From CAVLCC01 sp963624975 (GTDB lineage: Bacteria; Actinomycetota; Coriobacteriia; Coriobacteriales; CADBOM01), in assembly GCA_963624975.1 (NCBI GenBank), contig CAVFRF010000051.1, positions 1-51,647 of the forward strand: 51,647 nucleotides of DNA, read 5' to 3'. A model generated the notes under the pieces. It searched no databases, was not told where the DNA came from, and saw only the letters and a program-made list of their open reading frames with translations. Made by a program: the position numbers and the translations under genes. Positions 17,701 through 24,947 of the stretch are shown one piece after another. Positions within the stretch are counted from its first letter, which is position 1. The number at the start of each line of letters is the position of its first letter.

Positions 17701-18708
17701 GGCACCGGCCTCCTCTTCGGCAACCTCCGGAGCCACCGTGGCCTCGGGCGAAGCACCCTGGAATCCCTCGAGCACCGACTCCAGGCCGGTCTCGATCTTC
17801 TTGCCAGGGCGCGGCTTCCTGCGCCCTGAGCGCTTCTCGCGCTTCGCGTGCTTCTCATGCTTCTCGTCGGCATCGTCGTCTGCGGCCTTGCGCAGATCCT
17901 CTCCGTAATCGTCGAAGTCTTCTTCCTCGTCGCCAAACTCCTCCACCACGCCGTCGGAATCGTCCTCGTCGTCGTCCGGAGTCTTCACGTCCGAGGTCAC
18001 CAGCTTCTTTGCCAGGTTCTGCATCGCGGCCAAGCCGGAAGCGTTGCAGTTGGCGCCCTTCGGGGTCTTCAAAAACGCCCCCAGCAGCAGGTCCACGATC
18101 TGCACCAGCACCACGATTGCGGCAATCAGCGCAATCACGGCGAATATGGTGCTCAGCACCTCGGGGAACGGCAGCATGCACAGCAGACAGCACACCGGCA
18201 CGGCCAGGCCGGCGCCGATGATCACCAGCCTCACTATCTTGTAGTAGCCCCTGATGGCGGGCAGCTGAAAGATCGACGGCTTCTTCACGTCGTAGTGAGC
18301 CACGATCACGACCTTGGTGCGCTTGGTGCCGGTGGGCATACCCTCGGGCACGTAGCGCGCGATCACGTTCTGGCTCTCGAACTTCGAGATCACCGAGCCA
18401 AGGAAATCCTTGCCGTTGTACGACAGGTAGGTGAGCACCACGCCCGCGACTCCCAGTAGCAGCGCCACGACGCGGGCACTCGGGATGAGGAAGCACATTA
18501 GGCCCGCCACCACCAGGAGCGCAAGATACACGCTTCGGCTAACCCTCAGGTTGCCGGCGCAGGTAAACCCGTCTATATCGGTCTTGAGTCCCAGCGAGTA
18601 GAATTCGTCTGCCAGAGCCTCGGAAGCCAGCTCTTCGCCCCTGCTTCCAGCGTCTCTGGATGGAAAGTCCATGGACATGGCGCGTACCTGGGCTTTAAGG
18701 TTTTTCAT
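14776..18708 (-). CDS. Large membrane protein with an M28-peptidase-like domain split by a long low-complexity insert
   Basis: 1310 residues. An N-terminal portion (about 1-235) has hydrophobic helices near 59-78, 80-97, 158-180 and 185-210, and M28-like motifs VVIVAHYD (His138, Asp140) and GANCNASG (218-225). Then come about 930 residues of acidic, Lys-rich and Ala/Pro/Glu-rich sequence. A C-terminal part (about 1168-1310) resumes the M28 fold: EVWFVALGASD, VNLECIGAG, and STEATPAIA where family members have SDH. Compared with active M28 enzymes, the ND ligand is CN, the EE pair is SD, the Asp of NLD is Glu, and the final His is missing, so catalysis is doubtful. GGGGGA precedes the ATG. It diverges from pafB across a 236-nt gap that has no confident promoter. 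It could be a membrane scaffold; function unknown. Confidence 0.75.
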   Translation of the reverse strand: MKNLKAQVRAMSMDFPSRDAGSRGEELASEALADEFYSLGLKTDIDGFTCAGNLRVSRSVYLALLVVAGLMCFLIPSARVVALLLGVAGVVLTYLSYNGKDFLGSVISKFESQNVIARYVPEGMPTGTKRTKVVIVAHYDVKKPSIFQLPAIRGYYKIVRLVIIGAGLAVPVCCLLCMLPFPEVLSTIFAVIALIAAIVVLVQIVDLLLGAFLKTPKGANCNASGLAAMQNLAKKLVTSDVKTPDDDEDDSDGVVEEFGDEEEDFDDYGEDLRKAADDDADEKHEKHAKREKRSGRRKPRPGKKIETGLESVLEGFQGASPEATVAPEVAEEEAGAGVELDEAPVTAEAVVVEDGGGASEAEGVAAAAAASAAAAAAAVAGVAAVGVAEAEPAAGAVEAAVAEFAAATAAATADAAANVVETAGAAVAGAVVDGNPAVVSRPAVQPVAAPVQPAQPRKAAAKPSWWSKVEDEKKRGEFDRGTSEPTLRSLYADAPASKEHEHPVQAEAAAVEAAPAPAPVFVQSAPVQPAQPERLAIEFGTANEPRAAEAPVAAPAAAPAPEVAAAPAPAPAASVVETAPAAAAAPAAPVPAAQPAAAPAVQPAEVAAAAKPAAADSGLVVSFGESNESANDEPASEPAPEAASSQDSEPESAAADEQATGSATSEESATDDKPAAEAVPAAAAAADANSTVAYTPRPVSEVLSELDESIQAMDNKVIERKPMPERPEPYQEPLVEPSEESSAGWPTGSYKYSRNRAKYRRDEPQQPSYDSLVGEPEVGVLDFSRERYKNDIERRKQLAAEAEAAAAGSELEVPAETVEAAPAEEATPEPAPVAPPARTMVFGAVQAEQQAADAAASQHDAEAQAARSSHRKYAVPVAHDEHETAANVDRASLLNLPVVGSKSMAANPNSTFAGGGGFNPGNTFSGMQRISPSNTLAGIQAASDFGFDAPASAEGESGYAYDDAAADDGFAFDAQGAQDAPLENGDMFISREDVAETPGNLTGAFAPLGASGVMQPVTAEMLEQYNEGQTLYVDDAEDDYESGYDDQGAYVSDLEIEMPKRKLFGRRKDKKRKGRKGRKNEATSSANEWLGVDENYNATQEGARIGTWDNFSENPGAVDDVDTGQSVWDSWDDYDDEADWRGGAYGGETEEQNRDAVDALSDELLNKEVWFVALGASDAGSAGMENLLRTHEADLKNARIVNLECIGAGELCFTASEQVLLHGFGTDPRMQKLVKKAAHTAGVDMKRVKLDWRSTEATPAIARKKRAITITALENGTNPGWKWGDDNDELVSEGNLRKVARVLVEIVKAC

Positions 18709-18944
18709 GCTTCCCCCTGTGTCCGTGTGGGTTTGCTGCTATGTTTGTGTTCCTTTTTAATTCCCACAATCTTCTGTATTGTCGCACAGGTCGTGAGTTT
18801 TGGCACTTTTTTGTAGAAAAATGGAATATGTGCGGGCTTGCCGTCCTTTTGGGCGGCTCATGCGCTGGCTGGTGAGCTACTATTGTCGCAAACGCAAATC
18901 CCGCAAACCCCATGCAGACCCCGCCACCGCCACCAGGAGGAAGA

Positions 18945-19952
18945 GTGCCGAGCAACAAGACCAGCATCGCGACGCGACTCACGAACCTCGTGTTCTTCCT
19001 CGAGGAGCACGGGCGCGGTGCCACGGCGTTCCAGATTCGCAACGAGGTCGCCGGATACGACCCGCGGCAGTCGGACGACGCGTTCGACAAGCAGTTCTAC
19101 CGCGACCGCGAGAAGCTGGCCGGCATGGGGTTTCGCATCGACAGGCTCGAGGGCGAGCCGCCGCTATACGTGCTGGACCTCGAATCCATCATGCAAAACC
19201 GCATCGAGCTTGCCTTCGCCGACTTCACGCTCCTGCGCATCAGCGCGCAGATGGCGATGGACAATCCCTACTTCGCCTGGAAGAAGGCCCTGCTGTCGGC
19301 GCTGCACAAGCTCGGGCCCCAGCTGGAGGCCGATGTTGCCGGAAGCGAGACGGGCGATCCGCAAGCCGACGGTGTCGGCGCCGGCGCGCACCTGTCTGCC
19401 CAGATCTCAGACGCGATCGACTCGGCGCAGCTCGGCAGGAGCCTGCTGGTGTTTGGCTACCGCAACGCCAAGGGCGAAACCTCCACGCGCCGCGTCTGCC
19501 CGCTCAAGGTGTTCCGCTACCTCGGCGACATGTATCTCATGGGGTACGACGCGGAGCGGCGGGGCGTGCGCCGGTTCAGGTTCGACCGGTTTCTCGAAGC
19601 GCCCTCGCTCGAAGCCGCCGATGCCCAGACGATCGATGCGGCCCGCGAGCACCGGGACGACGAAGCCGTGCTGCTGCCGTTCCAGATCGGCAGCCAGTCT
19701 CTGGAGGGCAAGCTCTACTTTTCCGAGCAGGCGCTCAACAAGGCCGAGAAGCTGCTGCGGCCAGAGTCCGAGGCCGCTTCTCCCACGTCCGAGCCGCATG
19801 GCGAGGGCATCGTGGTAAACGTGCGCGTGGCCAGCCCCCGCAGGCTGGCGCAATGGGTGGTGGAAAACGGCCCGGGAATCCTGCCGATAGAGCCTGCCGA
19901 GACGCTGCAGATTCTGAAGCGCGGTCTCGAGGAGGTGCGCGACGATGGCTAG
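18945..19952 (+). CDS. pafB: WYL-domain transcriptional regulator, PafB-like
   Basis: A 335-residue DNA-binding regulator with an N-terminal winged HTH (about 1-70), a central WYL domain (about 145-220; LLVFGYRNAKGE then YLMGYD and RFRFDRF), and a C-terminal WCX-like domain. In mycobacteria PafB and PafC form a dimer that activates DNA-repair genes independently of LexA, probably by sensing single-stranded DNA through WYL. I chose a GTG start because AGGAGG lies 4 nt upstream; the ATG 33 nt earlier would place that ribosome site inside a proline-rich leader. It overlaps pafC by 8 nt (ATGGCTAG), which implies coupled translation. Confidence 0.85.
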   Translation: MPSNKTSIATRLTNLVFFLEEHGRGATAFQIRNEVAGYDPRQSDDAFDKQFYRDREKLAGMGFRIDRLEGEPPLYVLDLESIMQNRIELAFADFTLLRISAQMAMDNPYFAWKKALLSALHKLGPQLEADVAGSETGDPQADGVGAGAHLSAQISDAIDSAQLGRSLLVFGYRNAKGETSTRRVCPLKVFRYLGDMYLMGYDAERRGVRRFRFDRFLEAPSLEAADAQTIDAAREHRDDEAVLLPFQIGSQSLEGKLYFSEQALNKAEKLLRPESEAASPTSEPHGEGIVVNVRVASPRRLAQWVVENGPGILPIEPAETLQILKRGLEEVRDDG

Positions 19953-21114
19953 ACCCAACGATGTCCAGAACCTCGCCAAGCTGCTCGCCGTGCTGCGCTC
20001 GATAGGCAGGGGTTTTAGAACCTACGCGCAGCTGGCGGACCAGATGGAGTGCAGCGAGGCGATTTCACGCCGGACGGTCGAGCAGGTCTGCGAATCCGAG
20101 ACCGATGCCGGCAGGCTGGGCATGTTCACGATCGGCAGCCCCGAAGACCTCGAGAACCTGCTGTGCACGGGCGAATTCGACCAGATACTCGCGAGGGCCG
20201 ACGCAGCGTCGAGCAGCTTGCGCGGCTCCGTGGCGGCCAGCCCCGAAGTCGCGTCGTCCACAGCCTCGCAAGCCGCAATCGATGCGTTTTGCAGGCTAGG
20301 CGGGCCGGGCGTGGTGTTCGACCTCGACTCCAAGCTGCTGGGCCGCAAGCCCCGGCTCGATTTCGACGAAAGCTGGGCGCTGCTCATGGCGCTCGCCTTC
20401 GCGGGAGTCGACGACGATGCACCCCTTACGCAAATGCTAACGCAGGCCGCATGCCCCGGCGACTTCTCGTCGCGCACGCAGATGCTCGAAATCATGGGGG
20501 ATATGGGCGACTACGCCAATCTGCGGGTGCTGGCCCTGCTGAGCACCCAGCATAGGCTGGCGGTGCTCGAATACGACTCGACGTCCAGCTCGGACTCGCC
20601 CGAGACTATCGTCAGGCGCCGGGTATTGCCACTAGAACTCTACATAGGCGAAAACGGGGCGATCTACCTGTTCGCCTACCAGTATGCGAAGGAGTCGCCC
20701 GAGGGTGTTTGGATCGAGAGCGCCGGGTGCAGGAACTTCAAGATCTCGCGAATCGTCGACGTGGAGCAGCTCTCGCAGCACGAGACCAGCGAGAGCATCC
20801 TCTCGCTCGAGCGCACTGCCGAGCATCGCTTCCTGGAGAACCCCAGCAGCGTGGCGCGCCTGCAGCTCGGACCAGACTGCCCGTTCGACGACCGCGTGTG
20901 GCTGCGCTCCGAGGTCGTGGGCATGTCGGGCGACGATGCCATCGTCGAGGTGCCCCTCCAAAACGACACCACGTGGATAGCCAGGAGCATCGCCTCCAAG
21001 CTGGGCGAGGCCAAGGTACTCGAGCCTGCCAGCCTCGACGCCGACGTGCGCGCGGCGGCATCCGACGCGCTGGCCGAGATGGAGAGGCTGCAGGCCGAGT
21101 TCTGCGAAAGCTAG
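19945..21114 (+). CDS. pafC: WYL-domain transcriptional regulator, PafC-like
   Basis: A 389-residue partner of the preceding protein. It has an N-terminal helical DNA-binding region (about 1-65), a long Ala/Ser linker, a WYL-like domain around VLPLELYIGENGAIYLFAYQ (about 230-265), and a C-terminal WCX-like domain. Its start overlaps the pafB stop, as in many Actinobacteria. The stop codon lies in a palindromic CTAG that also supplies the stop of the convergent amidotransferase gene. The WYL signature is weaker than in PafB. Confidence 0.8.
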   Translation: MARPNDVQNLAKLLAVLRSIGRGFRTYAQLADQMECSEAISRRTVEQVCESETDAGRLGMFTIGSPEDLENLLCTGEFDQILARADAASSSLRGSVAASPEVASSTASQAAIDAFCRLGGPGVVFDLDSKLLGRKPRLDFDESWALLMALAFAGVDDDAPLTQMLTQAACPGDFSSRTQMLEIMGDMGDYANLRVLALLSTQHRLAVLEYDSTSSSDSPETIVRRRVLPLELYIGENGAIYLFAYQYAKESPEGVWIESAGCRNFKISRIVDVEQLSQHETSESILSLERTAEHRFLENPSSVARLQLGPDCPFDDRVWLRSEVVGMSGDDAIVEVPLQNDTTWIARSIASKLGEAKVLEPASLDADVRAAASDALAEMERLQAEFCES

Positions 21115-21866
21115 ACCCTGGCCGCCTCCGCCGCTTTCACGAATGCGCCGAAGATCCTGCGGCTGGCCTCGTCGACCTCGTAGGAAAGCTCCGGGTGCCA
21201 CTGGATGCCCCACACGAAGGGCCTCGACGGCTCGCGGAACGCTTCCACCAGGCCGTCTTCCGAATACGCCATGGTCTCCAGACCCGGCGCCAGCTCTTTG
21301 ACCGCCTGATGATGGTAGCTGTTCACCGCTAGGCAGCCGTCTTCCGAAAGGCCGTCCTCGCCCATGTCCTCGGCATCCTGTGCAAGCAGCGCCTCGAGCG
21401 GGCTGCCGGGCACGACCTTCACCACGTGCGAAGGCTCGTCGTAGGGAGGCTGCTGGTGATGGTCCAGCTCCGACGGATGCTCGGTGGGCAGGTCCTGGTA
21501 GAGGGTGCCGCCCAGGATCGCGTTGATCATCTGGATGCCGCGGCAAATTCCCAGCACGGGCTTGTCCTGGCCAAGCGCCATGTAGAAGAGCTTCGACTCC
21601 ATCTCGTCGCGTGCGGGGCAGGTCTGGCCGCAGGCCTCGATCTGGTCCTCGCCATACGTTTCGGGGCACACGTCCTGCCCGCCTGCGATGAGGAAGCCGT
21701 CGAGGCTGTCCACCAGCTGGCGCAGCTCGGCGTTGTCGGAGGTGAGGGGCAGCATCACGGGGATGCCGCCAGCCTGCGACACGCCCCCCATGTATCCGGG
21801 GAGCATCCAGTAGCTCTCCCTCTCAAAATCGACCAGCGGCACAATCCCGATTATCGGCTTAGTCAT
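21111..21866 (-). CDS. Class I glutamine amidotransferase (peptidase C26, PuuD-like)
   Basis: A 251-residue cytosolic hydrolase expected to cleave gamma-glutamyl amides such as gamma-glutamyl-GABA. The nucleophile Cys is in LGICRGIQMIN (about 108-118), preceded by GFLIAGGQD, and the catalytic His-Pro-Glu is in IQWHPE. The ATG at 21866 has AGGGGGAC 5 nt upstream; longer reading in the same frame has no ribosome site or conserved sequence. No polyamine genes flank it, so the substrate is uncertain. It converges on pafC with a 4-nt overlap of stop codons. Confidence 0.88.
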   Translation of the reverse strand: MTKPIIGIVPLVDFERESYWMLPGYMGGVSQAGGIPVMLPLTSDNAELRQLVDSLDGFLIAGGQDVCPETYGEDQIEACGQTCPARDEMESKLFYMALGQDKPVLGICRGIQMINAILGGTLYQDLPTEHPSELDHHQQPPYDEPSHVVKVVPGSPLEALLAQDAEDMGEDGLSEDGCLAVNSYHHQAVKELAPGLETMAYSEDGLVEAFREPSRPFVWGIQWHPELSYEVDEASRRIFGAFVKAAEAARV

Positions 21867-22144
21867 CAAAGTCCCCCTCGTGGTATCGAAATGTTGAATG
21901 TCGGCCACCGCAATGCCCGCCATGCGAGCTGCACGCTGCGGATTCGCGCGACGCGCGCTGCAGGTTGCCGGGACGATGTGCCAGGCAAGGTGCAAACGCC
22001 CAGTCGCGTTACAGCCCATATGGATAATAACCCGTTGCCGCACGCTATTTCGAGCCGCAACCGGCGTGCGATATCGAGAGCCGTTTTCTCGCGTGGCCGT
22101 GGCTTCAGGAGGGGTGACGGGGAGGTCGCCGGAAAAGGGCATTA

Positions 22145-22180
22145 AAAAAGCGGCTGGTCGGTTACTTCCAGCCGCTTTTT
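22145..22180. terminator. Bidirectional Rho-independent terminator
   Basis: AAAAAGCGGCTGG (22145-22157) pairs with CCAGCCGCTTTTT (22168-22180) around a 10-nt loop, so it has a T run in both directions. The only coding transcript that would reach it is the leftward one from the OLD-like gene, 220 nt away. Confidence 0.85.
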
Positions 22181-22398
22181 CATCGGTTTGAATCGGAGTC
22201 TTCACAACTCCATCAAAGTTTCTACACATATTATTAAGCTAATAAGGTCTAAACCACAAGAATTATTTTTGAAAATGGCCTGAAATGCACCGCTAAACGG
22301 CTAAATTGCCTTGATGCACTACACCGACTCACAATTTAACCCCTTGACTTTATGGCGTTTGTCCGCTTACCCCGCAAAACCTGCCGCACCCGCCGGCG
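22181..22398. other. AT-rich non-coding interval
   Basis: This stretch is visibly more AT-rich than its surroundings and encodes no supportable protein. It lies between the stop of the OLD-like gene and the bidirectional terminator and is probably its 3' UTR. A TTGACT at 22342-22347 has no matching -10. The adjacent 21867-22144 interval upstream of the amidotransferase also holds no gene; a TATTAT-like box there may be its -10. Confidence 0.4.
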
Positions 22399-23820
22399 CT
22401 ACGCGATGTCCCACTGCCCCATCGCGTCCCTCAAGATGGCGTCCACCTCTTGCACCAGGCGGCTGTTGGCATCGAGGTACTTGTTGGCCTTTGCGGCGAT
22501 GATGCCCTTGATGTCGTCGCGGCCGAAGCGCTTCTTGTCGCCCCTGATGCTGTGTGGGAAGTTGGAGGCGTTGCGCAGGATGGTCTTGAAGAACACGTCC
22601 TTGCGCCTCGGCGGCACCACCCCGAAGCAGTCGCGCAGCAGCCGGTCGGGAGCGTACATCTCGATGCAATCGAGCTGCAGCGCATAGTCGCCGTTGCGCG
22701 GGTTCGAGAGCTTGCGCATGTCGCCGTCGCGGATGAGGATGCACGGGATGCCGATGCGCCGCATCTCCTTGAGCAGAACCCCCGAATTGGAGCCGCCGCC
22801 CGGAATCACGAAGACGCTGTCGGCCAGCCCCAGCAGCTCCACGGCGCGCTTGTACCACGGCAGGTCGTACTGGCCCTCCACCAGCACCAGCATCTTGCCC
22901 TGGGCGGCCACGCTTCCCACGATCTGCGCGACCTTGGGTCCGGGGGTGGCGCCCTCCGTGATGGGGTAGGTGATAGTGTTGGCGTCTTCGTGCGCGAAGT
23001 CTGCCGAGTTGGTGGACACTATCGTCTGCGCGAAGCACCTTTCCATCTTGGAAAGGTGCTGGAGATCAGCCCCCAGCAGGTTCTCGATGTCGTCTATCGC
23101 GAGAATCGCGTTGGGATGCGAGCCGGAGATGAGGAGAGAGGCAATCTGCCCCGCCGCGCCCGCCTTGCAAGCTGCGCTTCTGCTGCCGCCGCCAGCGGCT
23201 CCGAACTGGGGATCCGCCAAGCCGCACCACTTGGCGTCCTCGTCGTTGCCGTCGGCATCGCAGCCCGCGCCCGGAATTCCAATCGTCCCGACGGACGACC
23301 TCAGGTCCACGAACATCGGCCCCGAGATGCGAAGGCCCAAGTCGCCAGCGCCGCCCGCGCCGCCATCGTCCGTGCCCGCGCCGCGCATCCTCTGTTGCAG
23401 CAGGCCACCCAGCTCACCTGCAACATCGCTGCCGGCCAGCTGGTCTACCGCGTCGGCGTGCGCGACCTGCGCCGCCACGTTGCAGAAAGTCGCGCTGCTC
23501 GACGCCACGTGCACCAGGCATATCTGGCTAAGCGCCGACCAGTCGCCATCGGTCTCCAGCATCGCGCCGCGCAGCGTCGTGGGGTCAAACTCGCGCATAT
23601 ACTTGCAGCCATCTACCTGCACGCCGATGCGCACGCTCTCGTTGCGGTCCACGAAGTACGACGAATCGATGTGCGATCGGTTGAAGAAGCAATCCAGCGC
23701 CTCGATGAGCGATGTCTTGCCTGCGTTGCTCTCGCCCACCAGCACCACGTCGTGTCCGAAGAACTTGTACACACCACGGTCGATGGCCTTGAAGTTGCGT
23801 ATATACACCGATTCGATCAT
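22399..23820 (-). CDS. OLD-family-like ATPase with TOPRIM domain
   Basis: A 473-residue predicted ATP-dependent nuclease. The N-terminus (IESVYIRNFKAI) and the Walker A GESNAGKTS (about 28-36) are typical of SMC/RecF/OLD ATPases, and AILAIDDIENLL resembles Walker B. The C-terminal half has a TOPRIM pattern: LVLVEGQYD, then a VIPGGGSNS segment and LIRDGD. The middle is unusually rich in Gly and Ala (about 160-245), where OLD proteins carry the dimerisation region. The start at 23820 has GGAAAGG upstream; longer frames run back through the por terminator. No UvrD-like helicase is adjacent, so this is not a Gabija pair. A role in phage defence or DNA repair is inference. Confidence 0.7.
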   Translation of the reverse strand: MIESVYIRNFKAIDRGVYKFFGHDVVLVGESNAGKTSLIEALDCFFNRSHIDSSYFVDRNESVRIGVQVDGCKYMREFDPTTLRGAMLETDGDWSALSQICLVHVASSSATFCNVAAQVAHADAVDQLAGSDVAGELGGLLQQRMRGAGTDDGGAGGAGDLGLRISGPMFVDLRSSVGTIGIPGAGCDADGNDEDAKWCGLADPQFGAAGGGSRSAACKAGAAGQIASLLISGSHPNAILAIDDIENLLGADLQHLSKMERCFAQTIVSTNSADFAHEDANTITYPITEGATPGPKVAQIVGSVAAQGKMLVLVEGQYDLPWYKRAVELLGLADSVFVIPGGGSNSGVLLKEMRRIGIPCILIRDGDMRKLSNPRNGDYALQLDCIEMYAPDRLLRDCFGVVPPRRKDVFFKTILRNASNFPHSIRGDKKRFGRDDIKGIIAAKANKYLDANSRLVQEVDAILRDAMGQWDIA

Positions 23821-23896
23821 CGCGGACCTTTCCATGCAGGGCGAGCGCAAAAACAATCGTCTAGTGGACATTATCACTAGCTCCAGCTCGCAACAA

Positions 23897-23938
23897 CAAA
23901 AATGGCTGCGCCGACGCTTTCGCATCAACGCAGCCATT
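23897..23938 (-). terminator. Rho-independent terminator of the por operon
   Basis: AATGGCTGCG (23901-23910) pairs with CGCAGCCATT (23929-23938), with further partial pairing inside. On minus it is followed by TTTTTG. It lies 60 nt past the porB stop. Confidence 0.8.
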
Positions 23939-23999
23939 CCTCAGATCATGCAATCCCGCGCTCCGCCAGGTGCGCGGGCAACGAGCCGCAAACCAGCTT

Positions 24000-24932
24000 C
24001 TAGCAGCAGCGGCCCTTCACGTACTCGTAGTACGCATCCACGTCGGCCTGGATCTCTTCGATCAGCTCGGTGTTCTCGGTGGGCTTGAACAGGTGCGAGA
24101 ACCTGCCCTGCGGCCTCATGAAGTCCACGACGGGGATGAGCTTCTTCTCGCTCACTTCCTTCATGCTCCACTTGCCGTCCTCCACCTCGAAGAGCGGCCA
24201 GAACTTGGAGTTGATGGCCATCCTTGCGATCTCGATGGTCTGGTTGGACGGAATCCTCCAGCCACGGGGGCAGGGAGCCAGCACGTTGAGGAACGCCGGG
24301 CCGTCGACGGCGATGGCCTTCTCGGCCTTGGCCACCAGGTCCTTCCAGTCGCCGATGGACGCCTGCGCCACGTAGGGCAGGTGATGCGCGGCCATGATGC
24401 TGGTGAGGTCCTTGCGCTTCTCCTTCTTGCCGTGCTGAACGCTGCCGGTCTCGGAGGTCGTGGCCCATGCGCCCTTGGGGGTTGCCGAGGAACGCTGGAT
24501 GCCCGTGTTCATGTAGGCGTTGTTGTCGTAGCACACGTACACGATGTCGTGGCCGCGCTCCATTGCGCCGGAGAGCGACTGCAGGCCGATGTCGTAGGTG
24601 CCGCCGTCGCCGCCGAAGGTCACGAACTTGATCTTCTTGTCGGCCGGAATCTTGCCGGTGGCCTTCATTCCCTTGAATGCAGCCTCGACGCCCGACATGG
24701 TGGCGCCGGCGTTCTCGAACGCGTTGTGCACGTAGGGAACCTTCCAGGCCGAGTACGGGTAGACCGTGGTGGAAACCTCGAGGCATCCGGTGGCCGAACC
24801 GCACACGATGTCGGTGTCGCCTGCGCCCAGCATTACCTGACGCACGGCGATGGATGCACCGCAGCCTGCGCAGAGGCGATGTCCGGGTGCGAGGCGCTCG
24901 GGAATGGCGCTGAGTTCTTTAATAGTTGCCAT
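24000..24932 (-). CDS. porB: 2-oxoacid:ferredoxin oxidoreductase, beta subunit (pyruvate synthase PorB)
   Basis: The thiamine-diphosphate-binding subunit (310 residues) of pyruvate:ferredoxin oxidoreductase, which interconverts pyruvate with acetyl-CoA, CO2 and reduced ferredoxin. Visible are the LCAGCGAS cysteine motif near the N-terminus (about 21-28), GDGGTYDIGLQ followed by NNAYMNTG (the ThDP/Mg site, about 108-145), and a C-terminal CC. It is 15 nt after porA with AAGGAC upstream. It closes the operon, and a terminator follows. A 2-ketoisovalerate enzyme is the main alternative, but subunit sizes and order fit PorGDAB. Confidence 0.93.
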   Translation of the reverse strand: MATIKELSAIPERLAPGHRLCAGCGASIAVRQVMLGAGDTDIVCGSATGCLEVSTTVYPYSAWKVPYVHNAFENAGATMSGVEAAFKGMKATGKIPADKKIKFVTFGGDGGTYDIGLQSLSGAMERGHDIVYVCYDNNAYMNTGIQRSSATPKGAWATTSETGSVQHGKKEKRKDLTSIMAAHHLPYVAQASIGDWKDLVAKAEKAIAVDGPAFLNVLAPCPRGWRIPSNQTIEIARMAINSKFWPLFEVEDGKWSMKEVSEKKLIPVVDFMRPQGRFSHLFKPTENTELIEEIQADVDAYYEYVKGRCC

Positions 24933-24947
24933 CTTCGCTTGTCCTTC

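Noticed and set aside
10558..17829. A 2423-codon plus-strand open frame
   Set aside because: It is the antisense shadow of the second protease, both trkA genes and most of the M28-like gene. High GC3 removes stop codons from the opposite frame. It has no coherent domains.
18912..18944. Upstream ATG for pafB giving an MQTPPPPPGGR leader
   Set aside because: The AGGAGG ribosome site for the GTG start lies inside this leader; the proline run is the translated ribosome-site region.
23821..23937. Longer N-terminus for the OLD-like protein
   Set aside because: The extension translates the por terminator hairpin and lacks a ribosome site, while GGAAAGG supports 23820.
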